Positions 45,661 through 55,809 of a stretch of 64,000 nucleotides of DNA are shown piece by piece. Every line of letters starts with the position of its first letter. The stretch's first letter is position 1. Position numbers and translations under genes: made by a program. The notes under the pieces were generated by a model. It was not told the origin of the DNA. It ran no database searches and saw only the letters and a program-made list of their open reading frames with translations. This stretch comes from Calothrix sp. NIES-2100 (GTDB lineage: Bacteria > Cyanobacteriota > Cyanobacteriia > Cyanobacteriales > Nostocaceae). The stretch covers positions 9,515,956 to 9,579,955 of the forward strand of contig NZ_AP018178.1 in the NCBI RefSeq assembly GCF_002368195.1. Reading direction: 5' to 3'.

Positions 45661-46545
45661 AAATTCTTTAATTCGTTGTAAAACTTGCGCGAATAAATCA
45701 GGATCATCGGCATCAAACCACTCAATTTGTGGATATGCTCGAAACCAAGTGCGTTGTCGCTTGGCAAATTGTCGCGTATGTAAAACTATTAATTCTTGAG
45801 CTGCATCTAAAGAAATTTTTCCCGACAAATATTGCTTGATTTCTTGGTAGCCTAAAGTATTCAACAAAGGTAAATCAGCACCGTATTTCTGACAAAGTTC
45901 ATCGACCTCAGTAACTAATCCATCGGCGATCATCTGCTTAGTACGTTGGTGAATCCGTAGACGCAACCTTTGGGGATCGCAATCTAAACCAATTTGCAAA
46001 ATCGGATAATCTGGGGGGTTTTCCCCTTGTTGTGCTGAGATAGGTATTCCCGTAACGTAATACACTTCTAATGCTCTTAAAGTCCGAACTGAGTCATGGG
46101 GATGAATTTTTTGTGCAGCAGTAGGATCAACTTGTTGCAACATAGCGTAAAGTTGATTTTGATCAATTTCTGCGAGTTGCGATCGCAATTCTAATTGCGG
46201 TGCTACCCTGGGAATTTTCATACCTTGGACAATAGAACGTATGTATAAACCTGTACCCCCAACCAGCAATAAAGGAGAATCAGAAACAGAAGCACAGTAA
46301 GCTTGCGCTTGTTCTTGGTAATCTGCTACCGTCATCGTGTTTGTCGGAGCATAGATATCTATTAAATAGTGCGGCACTAATTTTTGTTCCGCTACTGTAG
46401 TCTTTGCTGTGCCAATATTAAAATCCCGGTAAACTTGGCGAGAATCTGCACTGAGGATCACAGTACCCAAGCGCCTAGCTAAAGCCAAAGCCAAACCTGA
46501 TTTACCCGTCGCCGTTGCTCCACAAATTACAACTAATTTAGTCAT
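45649..46545 (-). CDS. miaA: tRNA dimethylallyltransferase MiaA
   Basis: This 298-residue enzyme transfers the dimethylallyl group to N6 of A37 in tRNAs reading UNN codons. P-loop GATATGKSGLA is at residues 9-19. SADSRQVYRDFNIGTAK, GGTGLYIRSI and HTRQFAKRQRTWFR are standard MiaA signatures. The length is normal. Its ATG and its TGA both fall in TGACAAA-type heptamer arrays (46541-46580 and 45638-45660), and no ribosome site is visible. It is convergent with the heme cyclase and divergent from gyrB. Confidence 0.96.
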   Translation of the reverse strand: MTKLVVICGATATGKSGLALALARRLGTVILSADSRQVYRDFNIGTAKTTVAEQKLVPHYLIDIYAPTNTMTVADYQEQAQAYCASVSDSPLLLVGGTGLYIRSIVQGMKIPRVAPQLELRSQLAEIDQNQLYAMLQQVDPTAAQKIHPHDSVRTLRALEVYYVTGIPISAQQGENPPDYPILQIGLDCDPQRLRLRIHQRTKQMIADGLVTEVDELCQKYGADLPLLNTLGYQEIKQYLSGKISLDAAQELIVLHTRQFAKRQRTWFRAYPQIEWFDADDPDLFAQVLQRIKEFIDK

Positions 46546-46580
46546 TTGTCAGTTGTCAGTTGTCAATAGTCAATAGTCAT
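46541..46580. repeat. STRR heptamers at the miaA start codon
   Basis: On the minus strand GACTATTGACAACTGACAAC then TGACAAATGAC supplies the ATG of miaA and occupies its ribosome-binding region. Confidence 0.8.
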
Positions 46581-46760
46581 TTATTATTTCTCTTTGTTCC
46601 CCCTGCTCCCCTGCTCCCATATCTAGGGATGCAGTCCCTGTATAAACTTCTCACAAAATTGCCCTACAGACGCTAGCAAGGCTTTTGTGTTAAAATTTTG
46701 GAGTGATTTGACTTTTTCAGCATTTAAGCGATTTTAACCCCACACATCAGGAGAATTTTC

Positions 46761-48698
46761 ATGACGAGCAGTTACAGTGCCGATCAGATTCAAGTTCTGG
46801 AAGGTCTGGAAGCCGTCCGCAAACGACCAGGTATGTACATCGGTTCCACTGGTCCGAAGGGACTCCATCATTTAGTTTACGAGGTGGTGGATAATTCTGT
46901 TGATGAAGCTTTAGCCGGTTACTGTACCCATGTGGAGGTGGATCTTAACGCCGATGGTTCTGTGACTGTAACAGATGATGGCCGGGGTATTCCTACAGAT
47001 ATTCACCCCAAAACCGGAAAATCAGCTTTGGAAACGGTTTTGACCATATTGCACGCCGGAGGCAAGTTTGGTGGCGGTGGCTACAAAGTTTCAGGAGGAT
47101 TACACGGAGTAGGAATTTCTGTTGTTAACGCCTTATCTGAATTTGTAGAAGTGACAGTTTGGCGAGATAAAAAGGTTCATCTCCAGCGTTATGAAAGGGG
47201 TATCCCAGTTACTGAACTACAAGCGAAGCCTTACAAAGAAGCTAGAACCGGAACTTCGGTCACCTTTCAACCTGATTCGCAAATTTTTACCACTGGTACT
47301 GAGTTTGATTATATTACTTTATCGGGTCGCCTGCGGGAATTGGCTTATCTGAATGCAGGGGTCAAAATTACATTTACTGATAACCGACTAGAACTGCTCA
47401 AAAGCGATACACCCAAGGTAGAAACATACGAGTACAGGGGTGGGATCAAAGAGTATATTGCCTACATGAACCGCGAGAAGCAGCCCCTACATGAAGAAAT
47501 TATTTATGTGCAGGGAGAACGCAGTCATGTCCAAGTTGAAGTGGCGTTGCAGTGGTGTACTGATGCTTATACAGATAATGTCCTAGGATTTGCCAATAAT
47601 ATTCGTACAGTTGATGGTGGTACACACCTGGAAGGTTTGAAGGCAGTTCTGACTCGGACATTAAATGCGATCGCCCGCAAACGTAACAAAATTAAAGAAA
47701 ATGAACCTAACCTCAGTGGTGAACACGTCCGCGAAGGCTTGACAGCAATTATTTCTGTAAAAGTCCCCGATCCGGAGTTTGAAGGACAAACTAAAACCAA
47801 ACTTGGTAACACTGAAGTACGGGGAATCGTTGATTCATTGGTTGGTGAAGTTCTCACCGAATACCTAGAATTTCACCCAGGTGTTGCTGATTCAGTTTTA
47901 GATAAAGCCATCCAAGCTTTCAAAGCGGCTGAAGCAGCGCGTCATGCACGGGAATTAGTACGCCGCAAGTCGGTACTGGAATCATCACCATTACCTGGAA
48001 AGTTGGCTGATTGTAGTACTCGCGATCCCAGCGAATCGGAAATCTATATTGTCGAAGGCGATTCAGCAGGTGGAAGTGCCAAACAAGGACGCGATCGCCG
48101 TACCCAAGCCATCCTCCCCCTACGCGGTAAAATCCTCAATATTGAGAAAACTGACGATTCCAAAATTTATAAAAACAATGAAATCCAAGCCTTAATTACA
48201 GCACTAGGTTTGGGTGTCAAAGGCGAGGAATTCGACTCTACCCAACTGCGCTATCATCGCATAGTCATTATGACTGACGCTGATGTGGATGGGGCGCATA
48301 TCCGTACTCTCTTGTTAACATTTTTCTATCGGTATCAACGGGCGTTAATTGAACAGGGTTTCATTTATATTGCTTGTCCGCCACTCTATAAATTAGAACG
48401 GGGACGCAATCATGAGTATTGCTATAGCGATCGCGAATTACAACAAAAAATTGCCGCATTTCCTAGCAATGCCAACTATACTATCCAACGATTCAAAGGT
48501 TTGGGTGAAATGATGCCAGAACAACTCTGGACAACGACAATGAACCCAGAAACCCGGAAAATGAAGCAAGTGGAAATTGAGGATGCTGCCGAAGCCGATC
48601 GCATTTTCACAATTTTAATGGGCGATCGCGTCGCACCCCGGCGAGAATTTATCGAAACCTATGGATCTAAACTGAATTTAACGGATTTAGACATTTAA
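46761..48698 (+). CDS. gyrB: DNA gyrase subunit B
   Basis: This 645-residue ATPase subunit of the type II topoisomerase has RBS AGGAGA before the ATG. The GHKL ATPase motifs are EVVDNSVDEALAG, DDGRGIPTDIHP and GGLHGVGISVVNALS. The TOPRIM part has YIVEGDSAGGSAKQGRDRRTQAI, LPLRGKILN and MTDADVDGAHIRTL. The C-terminal region has RFKGLGEMMPEQLW. It is complete and highly conserved. A strong terminator follows. With the A subunit it introduces negative supercoils. Confidence 0.98.
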   Translation: MTSSYSADQIQVLEGLEAVRKRPGMYIGSTGPKGLHHLVYEVVDNSVDEALAGYCTHVEVDLNADGSVTVTDDGRGIPTDIHPKTGKSALETVLTILHAGGKFGGGGYKVSGGLHGVGISVVNALSEFVEVTVWRDKKVHLQRYERGIPVTELQAKPYKEARTGTSVTFQPDSQIFTTGTEFDYITLSGRLRELAYLNAGVKITFTDNRLELLKSDTPKVETYEYRGGIKEYIAYMNREKQPLHEEIIYVQGERSHVQVEVALQWCTDAYTDNVLGFANNIRTVDGGTHLEGLKAVLTRTLNAIARKRNKIKENEPNLSGEHVREGLTAIISVKVPDPEFEGQTKTKLGNTEVRGIVDSLVGEVLTEYLEFHPGVADSVLDKAIQAFKAAEAARHARELVRRKSVLESSPLPGKLADCSTRDPSESEIYIVEGDSAGGSAKQGRDRRTQAILPLRGKILNIEKTDDSKIYKNNEIQALITALGLGVKGEEFDSTQLRYHRIVIMTDADVDGAHIRTLLLTFFYRYQRALIEQGFIYIACPPLYKLERGRNHEYCYSDRELQQKIAAFPSNANYTIQRFKGLGEMMPEQLWTTTMNPETRKMKQVEIEDAAEADRIFTILMGDRVAPRREFIETYGSKLNLTDLDI

Positions 48699-50437
48699 AG
48701 TCTGCTGATAGTTAACTTTCTACTAGGTTTATTACAATAAATTGCAGGGCGCGGTTACCGCGCCCTATTTTTTGGCTCTAGCTGTTCATCTCTAAAACAC
48801 TATGCGCTAAGCTGATGTGCAGCTAAATTATATAAATCAAAAACGCAAAATAATTGTAGTGCGGGCATCTTGCCCGCGTCTTATATACAAATTAGATGAC
48901 AAATTAGATGCTTCGCAGCTTATTCGTGAGAAAATTACCGTCTCGGCGCTGGGCGTTAAGGTTTTAGACATTTCCTATACTATTAATCTGTCACAGATCC
49001 TTTACAAGTTTAAAATTCTTCACTTTCCCTTCTCAGCTTCAGCTAGCGCCATAGCACTCACTACATACCCCACAAAATTAGTTTGGCAAGTTAGACAATG
49101 AGAATTGGTTGATACAATAAATAAACATTAATTACAAAGCTGATAAAATTCATTGAAATTCTGCAATACATATAAATTATTTTTTGTCAAGTCATGGTTG
49201 TTAGTTTCCGGGATTGAGCATTGGCAAATTTCCTAGCTTCATCTCTATTTCACAACAACTTTAAAACAACACTTAATGGATACATGTAAATTTTTTACCC
49301 TACTTAGAAAGGTATTTGTTATCCTGAAAGAGCAATGCTTAATCTCATATACTATGATGCATTTGCTATGTAACTTAAAGGTTAATCATTAAACCTCAGG
49401 CTGATAAACTACTAGCACAAGGGGTATTAAACTTTACATTTATTTTACTTAAAGTACATCTTTTAGTAGGTGTCCAACCCACGTTCTAAATTCTTAAGCT
49501 TCAAAGGGCAAATAATGGAGCGTCTATGATGTCAAATCTTTGATGAATTGATTAAAATATCGTTGTATACAATAGGAAAAGTTTGTCAAGATTCATAGGG
49601 CTGAAATTGCAGTAGTGCGCTAACGTGTGAATAAGGGCAAATAGTTGAATCTAAATTGATCTGCTATCAGGCTGATTCCACCATTACCTCAACTCCTTAG
49701 TTTAGGTAAATAGTACACACAATGCAGAGTCCCCCAAGAGTAGCATCATCATATGTGCTGTATCTACCTAGCGCTTGATTTCGCTGCTTCTTCACGAACT
49801 TCCTTCATTTATGAAGGAAATGTAAAAATACCTGCGCTATTGCTTCTGGGTTGAGTTAATATAAAATGCGCTGTTCTTAAGTAATTAATGTTGTTCATTG
49901 TACTTAGAATCGTGCATCCAGAGGTGTACTTACTTTTGAAAGTAATGACAATGCCACTGCAATTCCAAAAAGTTTCAGAAAAGATTTAAGGGTATGACTA
50001 CCATTTTGAAGTTCTTTTTGATAATAGTGGCTTTACCTCTCTTAAGGACTACAAGATTAACACACAAAAAGAGTGCAATTTCTGTGAAACAGGCTACAAT
50101 CGGAACAGTATTTACGGAAGAAATCTACCAACAGTTATACTTATTTAACTGTAGAGGTAAATTTTTTTCTCAAGACATGTCTTTTTTGAGACAAGTCAGT
50201 TAAAGGTAGTATGCGATAAAAATACGCATAGCCTTTACTATGGTGAGTAAGTCAGCTACAACGGTGATTTCCACACTTAGTAAAAAACTCCTCCAAAGGA
50301 GAGATAAAATTTCCGAAAATATCCCAGGCAACCCAGCCCAAAAACATATTTTCGGTAGTAAACTAGCTCATTAAATAAGAGCAGTAAGTAAACACATCTT
50401 GAGTAATTGATTCTGCAAGGAGCATGAGGAACGCGGC
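48699..50437. other. 1.7-kb intergenic region, gyrB terminator to sigA leader
   Basis: No convincing gene. It contains the gyrB terminator (48746-48773), a palindrome GCGGGCATCTTGCCCGC at 48861-48877 and a perfect hairpin TTCCTTCATTTATGAAGGAA at 49800-49819. The last several hundred bases are probably the promoter region and leader of sigA. Short open frames at 48817-49101 and 49994-50203 have no recognisable content. Confidence 0.65.
48746..48773 (+). terminator. Intrinsic terminator of gyrB
   Basis: AGGGCGCGGT, one base, then ACCGCGCCCT, followed by ATTTTTT. Confidence 0.92.
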
Positions 50438-51616
50438 ATGAACCAGGCTAACAACGTACTCGAAAGCATTTATCAGCCTGACCTAGAAATGATAAATCAG
50501 CCTGATCTCGAGTTAGATCCATTGTTAATCGACGACGAAGTCGATGAGGACTTATTGCTCAGCGATGAAGGCGAAATTGATGAATTTTTAGAGCCTCAGT
50601 CTGATGAGGACGACGCAAAGTCTGGAAAAGCCGCTAAGTCGCGTCGTCGGGCACAAAGCAAGAAAAAGCATTATACCGAAGATTCGATTCGTCTTTACTT
50701 GCAAGAAATCGGCCGAATTCGTCTGTTGCGGGCAGACGAAGAAATTGAATTGGCGCGAAAAATCGCTGAATTGCTGGAATTAGAGAGGATCAGGGAAAGG
50801 CTTTCCGAACAGTTGGAACGCGATCCCAAGGATAGCGAATGGGCAGAAGCTGTGCAATTACCATTGTCAGCGTTTCGCTACAAACTACATATCGGTCGCA
50901 GGGCGAAAGATAAAATGGTGCAATCCAACCTGCGCCTTGTAGTTTCAATTGCCAAGAAATATATGAATCGTGGTCTGTCCTTCCAAGATTTAATTCAGGA
51001 AGGTAGTCTTGGCTTGATTCGTGCTGCGGAAAAGTTTGACCATGAAAAAGGTTATAAGTTTTCTACCTACGCTACATGGTGGATTCGTCAAGCAATTACC
51101 AGAGCAATAGCCGATCAATCCCGCACGATTCGTCTTCCTGTTCACCTCTACGAAACTATCTCTCGGATTAAGAAAACCACTAAGCTGCTTTCTCAAGAAA
51201 TGGGACGTAAACCCACTGAAGAGGAAATTGCTACCCGCATGGAAATGACGATTGAGAAGCTGCGGTTTATTGCTAAATCGGCTCAATTGCCCATTTCTCT
51301 AGAAACACCCATCGGGAAAGAAGAAGATTCTCGATTAGGTGATTTTATTGAATCCGATGGCGAGACTCCAGAAGACCAAGTTTCCAAAAATCTGCTGCGC
51401 GAAGATTTGGAAAAAGTCCTCGACAGTCTTAGCCCCCGCGAAAGAGATGTTCTTAGATTGCGCTACGGTTTGGATGATGGTCGGATGAAGACTTTAGAAG
51501 AAATTGGGCAGATTTTTAACGTCACTCGCGAACGCATTCGCCAAATTGAAGCGAAAGCACTCCGCAAGTTACGCCACCCAAATCGTAACAGTGTTCTTAA
51601 GGAATATATCCGTTAA
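50438..51616 (+). CDS. sigA: Principal RNA polymerase sigma factor (group 1, SigA)
   Basis: This 392-residue protein has an acidic N-terminal region (DEVDEDLLLSDEGEIDEFL) and a basic patch (KSRRRAQSKKK). Region 1.2 is EDSIRLYLQEIGRI. Region 2 has KMVQSNLRLVVSIAKKYMN and KFSTYATWWIRQAI. Region 3 is RLPVHLYETISRI and region 4 ends with VTRERIRQIEAKALRKLRHP. This is the cyanobacterial form of the essential sigma-70 factor. RBS AAGGAG lies 16 bases upstream and a second GAGGAA is nearer. The gene has a long noncoding upstream region and its own terminator. Confidence 0.97.
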   Translation: MNQANNVLESIYQPDLEMINQPDLELDPLLIDDEVDEDLLLSDEGEIDEFLEPQSDEDDAKSGKAAKSRRRAQSKKKHYTEDSIRLYLQEIGRIRLLRADEEIELARKIAELLELERIRERLSEQLERDPKDSEWAEAVQLPLSAFRYKLHIGRRAKDKMVQSNLRLVVSIAKKYMNRGLSFQDLIQEGSLGLIRAAEKFDHEKGYKFSTYATWWIRQAITRAIADQSRTIRLPVHLYETISRIKKTTKLLSQEMGRKPTEEEIATRMEMTIEKLRFIAKSAQLPISLETPIGKEEDSRLGDFIESDGETPEDQVSKNLLREDLEKVLDSLSPRERDVLRLRYGLDDGRMKTLEEIGQIFNVTRERIRQIEAKALRKLRHPNRNSVLKEYIR

Positions 51617-51690
51617 TCATTAGTCACTGGTTATTAGTCATTTGTATTTGACTCCTGACAATAACCAAATACAAATCATCAACAATAAAG

Positions 51691-51722
51691 AACCTGGGGA
51701 TATTTTCATCTCCAGGTTTTTC
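51691..51722 (+). terminator. Intrinsic terminator of sigA
   Basis: AACCTGGGGAT pairs with ATCTCCAGGTT (one G-U) around TTTTC, followed by TTTTTC. Confidence 0.88.
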
Positions 51723-51821
51723 ATTTGTAGTTAATTTTGTATTTTAATGCTTAAACAACAGCCTGATAGCAAAAGCTTTGAATCATTGCCAAGTATTACA
51801 GGTGCAAATGCAAAATTGGGA

Positions 51822-52004
51822 TTACAGAATACCCCAAAAATGTAGGAAGCCTTGGCCAGAAAACAGCTCAATTAAAGCCGCTGCTAAAAAGCCGATCATT
51901 GCTAAGCGACCGTTCCAAATTTCTGCTTGGGGAGTAAAACCCCAGCGCCAAGCATTGCGATCTTCTACTACAGGAGCGGTAAGGGTTTTTGTGGCATTAG
52001 TCAT
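51822..52004 (-). CDS. hli: High-light-inducible protein (Hli/Scp)
   Basis: This 60-residue protein has a polar N-terminus (MTNATKTLTAPVVEDRNAWR) and one chlorophyll-binding helix with the conserved AEIWNGRLAMIGFLAAALIE. In that helix Glu and Asn are the pigment ligands. GGAG precedes the ATG by eight bases. Hli proteins bind chlorophyll and carotenoid, associate with PSII assembly complexes or chlorophyll synthase and dissipate excess energy. They are usually induced by high light. It is convergent with sigA. Confidence 0.95.
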   Translation of the reverse strand: MTNATKTLTAPVVEDRNAWRWGFTPQAEIWNGRLAMIGFLAAALIELFSGQGFLHFWGIL

Positions 52005-52565
52005 GGTGGAAACTCCAAAGGGTGATTACTAAGGTTTATTGACTTATGTAAACTAATATAACAACTATTTTCATAATTGCCAGAATCAATTTGTATTTTT
52101 GTTGCTAAAACTTGACTTAAAAAACAGTGCCTGATACTCAGGGGCGGAAATATCTATCTCTAGAGGTAGGGAAGCAGTTGAATTGCTGGAAAAAATACTG
52201 GGTAATTATACTCAATAAAATCAACAATTTATGCTCCAATCTTAAGCTAGAGGCTGAATTGGCATTACTTAGTGTTGAGCAATGCAATAATTTATTGAAA
52301 TTCTTTTGCAAATATTTTACCTAATCTTAGGAGAGTTGCTCAATTGGCAAAAATCTTGCCAACAGAGAAATCTGTTGTAGAAACTTTAGATATCAAGTCT
52401 TTACAAAGTCTGTGAGGTATTTTTCGGAAAAATTAGATGAATTTTCTTCTCAGAAATATCAATATTTATTTACAAATTCGCTTGGGGAATGCTAACGGGG
52501 AATGCGATCGCCACGGGGTATCCCCGCCATACGGGGGAAAATAATTTTATGGCGGAAAAATTCAG
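52005..52565. other. Intergenic region between hli and gyrA-like genes
   Basis: The hli promoter must lie at its left. No other gene is convincing; a GTG-initiated 65-codon frame at 52127-52324 is unrecognised. A short GC-rich hairpin CCCCGCCATACGGGG lies at about 52520. Confidence 0.55.
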
Positions 52566-55067
52566 CTAACGCACTTCGACGACGGTGATGATTTTTTCAT
52601 CACGGTGGAGTTGGAGGATGCTTTCTCCTTTGCTATCTCTATTCAATAGGGGTACGCTTTCTACTGGTAGGCGCATTACCCGTTCTTTATTTGTCACTAA
52701 CGCTACTTCAGCAGAGGCGATCGCTGCTACCATTCCGGCTAAATTGTCAGTTTTGTTCGTGAATTTTAGGTATTGCGTGCCTAAATCTCCTCTATTGGCA
52801 GATCGTAACTGATTTACAGGAAAACGCTTGGCATATCCTTCTTCGGTAACTAGCAACAAATCTTCTTGTTCATTCACCGTTACACAGCCTACCATTTGCT
52901 GATGTTTGAGCATTCGTAAGGCTTGGAGTCCCATAGCAGCACGACCCATAACGGGTAGTTGTTCGTCATTCACGGGAAATTTTAATAAACGTCCATTGGA
53001 ACTGGCGACAATCAGATGTTTTCCTGTAGTAGTGAATTGGCTTAATAATAATTCATCATCGTCTTTGAGCTTGACAATTGTCACTCCCCGACGTGTGAGG
53101 TTAGTCAATTCTTCCAAAGACAGGCGCTTAATTCGTCCTTGTTTTGTCAACAGAATCATCTGAGTAGTTTCAGCATTTTCTGGTATGACAAAGCGATTAA
53201 CAACAGCTTCTTGAGTACCTTGAGCTGTATTACTCAGCATGGTGATCAGTGGTCTTCCCTTGGGAGAACGCCCCGTAATCAGGGGGATATCTCCTACCGT
53301 CACCGGGTAGACTTTACCTCCACTGGTAAGTACCAACAGATCTTTTGCTGTGTCAGTTAACTGAGTTTGGATGATAAAGTCGTTATCATTAAGACCATTT
53401 TCAGCTTTGGGTTTTTTACCGTTGGGCTGAATCCGGCGCACATATCCCCGTTGGGTAAATTCTAAAATCGTTTCTTCTGCGGGTAGGGAGGATTGAGGAT
53501 TTTCCTCATCTTCTTCTGTTGGTTGGCGAACTTTCCCCTTCTCTTCGGGTTTTTTCACCTCCGCACTCAAAGGTAGTAGTTTAGTCCGACGCGGATCGCT
53601 GTATTTGCGCTTGAGCGATCGCAAATCTTTTTTCAGTGCTTTGAGTAATTCTTTGCGATCGCTCAATAATATCCGTAATAAATTAATTTGTGCTGTCAGT
53701 TGCTCAAACTCCTGCTGCAAATTCTGGTGTTCTAAGCTGGTTAAGCGGCGCAATGGCATAGCTAAAATAGCATCTGCTTGTACTTCCGTGAAATTTAGTC
53801 GGCTACAAAGACTAATTTTGGCGGTGCTACCATCAGCCGCTTGGCGCAAAATTTCAATTACTGTATCGACGTTAGACAAAGCTAATAGTAACCCTTCTAC
53901 CAAATGCAGGCGACTTTCGGCTTTACCTAACTCGTAACTGTAGCGCCGTGAAAGGGTTTGCTCCCGGAAACTTAAAAATTCCTGCAACAGCTGGCGTAAG
54001 CTTAACTGGCGGGGTTGTCCATCTACCAACGCTAAGAGAATGGCCCCAAAGTTGGTTTGTAAAGCGGTTTGATGATACAAATGTTGGAGTATTTCTTGGG
54101 GATTGATATCGCGTTTGAGTTCAATGACTACGCGCATTCCTTCGCGATTACTCTCGTCACGAATATCAGAAATTCCTAACAAACGCCCTTGATTTACTAA
54201 TTCTGCGACTTTCTCAATCCAGGCTGCTTTATTTACTTGATATGGCAGTTCTGTAATAATAATTGCCGTCCGTCGCTTACTACCTCTAACAGGTGGTATC
54301 TCTTCTAGGGTTGCGACTCCGCGTAAAACAATACTACCCTTACCTGTGGTGTATGCTTCCCGAATTCCGGTTGACCCCATAATTTCTCCACCGGTGGGAA
54401 AATCAGGCCCAGGAATTAGGTCGAATAATTTTTCATCTGATAAATCTGGCTGGTCAATTAAGGAGATTAGACCATCAACAATTTCCCCTAAATTATGGGG
54501 CGGAATATTTGTCGCCATTCCCACAGCAATACCAGAACAGCCATTAAGTAATAAAAATGGTAACTGTGCTGGTAATACTGTTGGTTCTTGCTGGGAATTA
54601 TCGAAGTTACCGATAAATTCTACCGTTTCCTCGCCAATTTCTGTCAGCATTCCTTCATGACCAATGGCGGCGAGGCGCGTTTCTGTGTAACGCATCGCGG
54701 CTGGTGGGTCATTGTCAACGCTACCAAAGTTACCATGTCCTGCTAGTAAGGGATAGCGGCTGGAAAAGTCTTGTACTAACCTAACTAAGGCATCGTAAAC
54801 CGCTTGATCGCCGTGGGGGTGGTACTTACCTAGGACATCGCCCACGACACGGGCACATTTGCGATAGGGTCTATCCGGTGTCAATCCCAGTTCGTGCATC
54901 GCATACAAAATCCGCCGATGCACTGGCTTTAAGCCATCACGCACATCTGGTAACGCTCGCCCTACAATTACGCTCATGGCATATTCTAGGTAAGACCGTT
55001 GCATCTCAGTGTGCAGGGCTGTGGTGATTACCTGTCCCGTTGAGAGAAGGTTTAACTGTTTTGCCAT
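52566..55067 (-). CDS. gyrA: DNA gyrase/topoisomerase IV subunit A
   Basis: This 833-residue breakage-reunion subunit has a QRSYLEYAMSVIVGRALPDVRDGLKPVHRR N-terminus (only part quoted in meaning: SYLEYAMSVI). The quinolone region is KYHPHGDQAVYDAL and the catalytic Tyr lies in PAAMRYTETRL. A tower and coiled-coil arm, then six beta-pinwheel blades, complete it. I do not see a canonical GyrA-box (QRRGGKG) in the first blade, where KPKAENGLND stands. The protein might therefore be ParC-like or a diverged cyanobacterial GyrA. The nearby gyrB favours gyrase. A Glu/Pro/Lys-rich linker (KKPEEKGKVRQPTEEDEENP) precedes the pinwheel. Confidence 0.9.
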   Translation of the reverse strand: MAKQLNLLSTGQVITTALHTEMQRSYLEYAMSVIVGRALPDVRDGLKPVHRRILYAMHELGLTPDRPYRKCARVVGDVLGKYHPHGDQAVYDALVRLVQDFSSRYPLLAGHGNFGSVDNDPPAAMRYTETRLAAIGHEGMLTEIGEETVEFIGNFDNSQQEPTVLPAQLPFLLLNGCSGIAVGMATNIPPHNLGEIVDGLISLIDQPDLSDEKLFDLIPGPDFPTGGEIMGSTGIREAYTTGKGSIVLRGVATLEEIPPVRGSKRRTAIIITELPYQVNKAAWIEKVAELVNQGRLLGISDIRDESNREGMRVVIELKRDINPQEILQHLYHQTALQTNFGAILLALVDGQPRQLSLRQLLQEFLSFREQTLSRRYSYELGKAESRLHLVEGLLLALSNVDTVIEILRQAADGSTAKISLCSRLNFTEVQADAILAMPLRRLTSLEHQNLQQEFEQLTAQINLLRILLSDRKELLKALKKDLRSLKRKYSDPRRTKLLPLSAEVKKPEEKGKVRQPTEEDEENPQSSLPAEETILEFTQRGYVRRIQPNGKKPKAENGLNDNDFIIQTQLTDTAKDLLVLTSGGKVYPVTVGDIPLITGRSPKGRPLITMLSNTAQGTQEAVVNRFVIPENAETTQMILLTKQGRIKRLSLEELTNLTRRGVTIVKLKDDDELLLSQFTTTGKHLIVASSNGRLLKFPVNDEQLPVMGRAAMGLQALRMLKHQQMVGCVTVNEQEDLLLVTEEGYAKRFPVNQLRSANRGDLGTQYLKFTNKTDNLAGMVAAIASAEVALVTNKERVMRLPVESVPLLNRDSKGESILQLHRDEKIITVVEVR

Positions 55068-55270
55068 GAGCTTGTTCCCTGAAATTTAACTACACAAAAG
55101 TCGCTGTAAATTAACGCTGCAACAACCACAGCATAACGGATGAAAAGCAATTTCTAACCAAATCTTGATAGTCATAGGATAAAAAGCAGTAGTATTATCC
55201 TTGATGACGGGGAGACACATTGAAGACTAAAAAGGAGTTCATCCCCCCAATTCTCATAAGTTAAATTCTC

Positions 55271-55675
55271 ATGAAAACTGTTTTGATTGTAGAAGACGAT
55301 TTAATCAATGCTCGCGTTTTTTCCAAGATTTTGACCAAGCGCGGTGGCTTAGATGTTAAACATACAGAAAATGTGGAAGAAGTAATCGAAATCGCCCAAG
55401 CTGGCGATGCAGACCTGATATTAATGGACGTTTCTCTCTCCCGAAGTGTTTACCAAGGTAAATCTGTGGATGGCATCAAAATTACACAAATGTTAAAAGC
55501 TGACCCAAAAACAGCCAATTTACCTGTAATTCTGGTTACCGCTCACGCTATGGAAGGCGATCGCGAGAACTTCTTGAAGCAAAGCGGCGCTGACGGCTAC
55601 ATCTCTAAGCCTGTAGTTGACCATCAACTTTTTGTTGACCAAATCCTGGCACTTCTACCCACAGACAAAAGCTGA
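55271..55675 (+). CDS. Single-domain response regulator (CheY/PleD-REC-like)
   Basis: This 134-residue receiver domain has an acidic pocket (EDD at residues 8-10), phospho-acceptor Asp53 in LILMDVSLS, a conserved Thr in LVTAHAM and Lys in GYISKPV. It has no output domain, so it acts by protein-protein contact. No kinase is adjacent. It is divergent from the gyrA-like gene. Confidence 0.92.
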   Translation: MKTVLIVEDDLINARVFSKILTKRGGLDVKHTENVEEVIEIAQAGDADLILMDVSLSRSVYQGKSVDGIKITQMLKADPKTANLPVILVTAHAMEGDRENFLKQSGADGYISKPVVDHQLFVDQILALLPTDKS

Positions 55676-55809
55676 GAATTGGTGACTGCTGTCAGCAATG
55701 CTCCGAAGTTACCTGAGTATATATGTACTATGAAAGGGGATGGTTCGGCAAGTGGTAATGAGTATTGGGTAAAAGCGGTTCCAATTACCAATTGCCAATC
55801 ACTATTCTC

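Noticed and set aside
48817..49101. 94-codon frame after gyrB
   Set aside because: It contains a dispersed GCGGGCA/TGCCCGC palindrome and has no conserved features.
49994..50203. 69-codon frame before sigA
   Set aside because: No recognisable domain or context. It lies in the probable sigA leader.
52127..52324. 65-codon GTG-initiated frame
   Set aside because: No ribosome site and no family resemblance.
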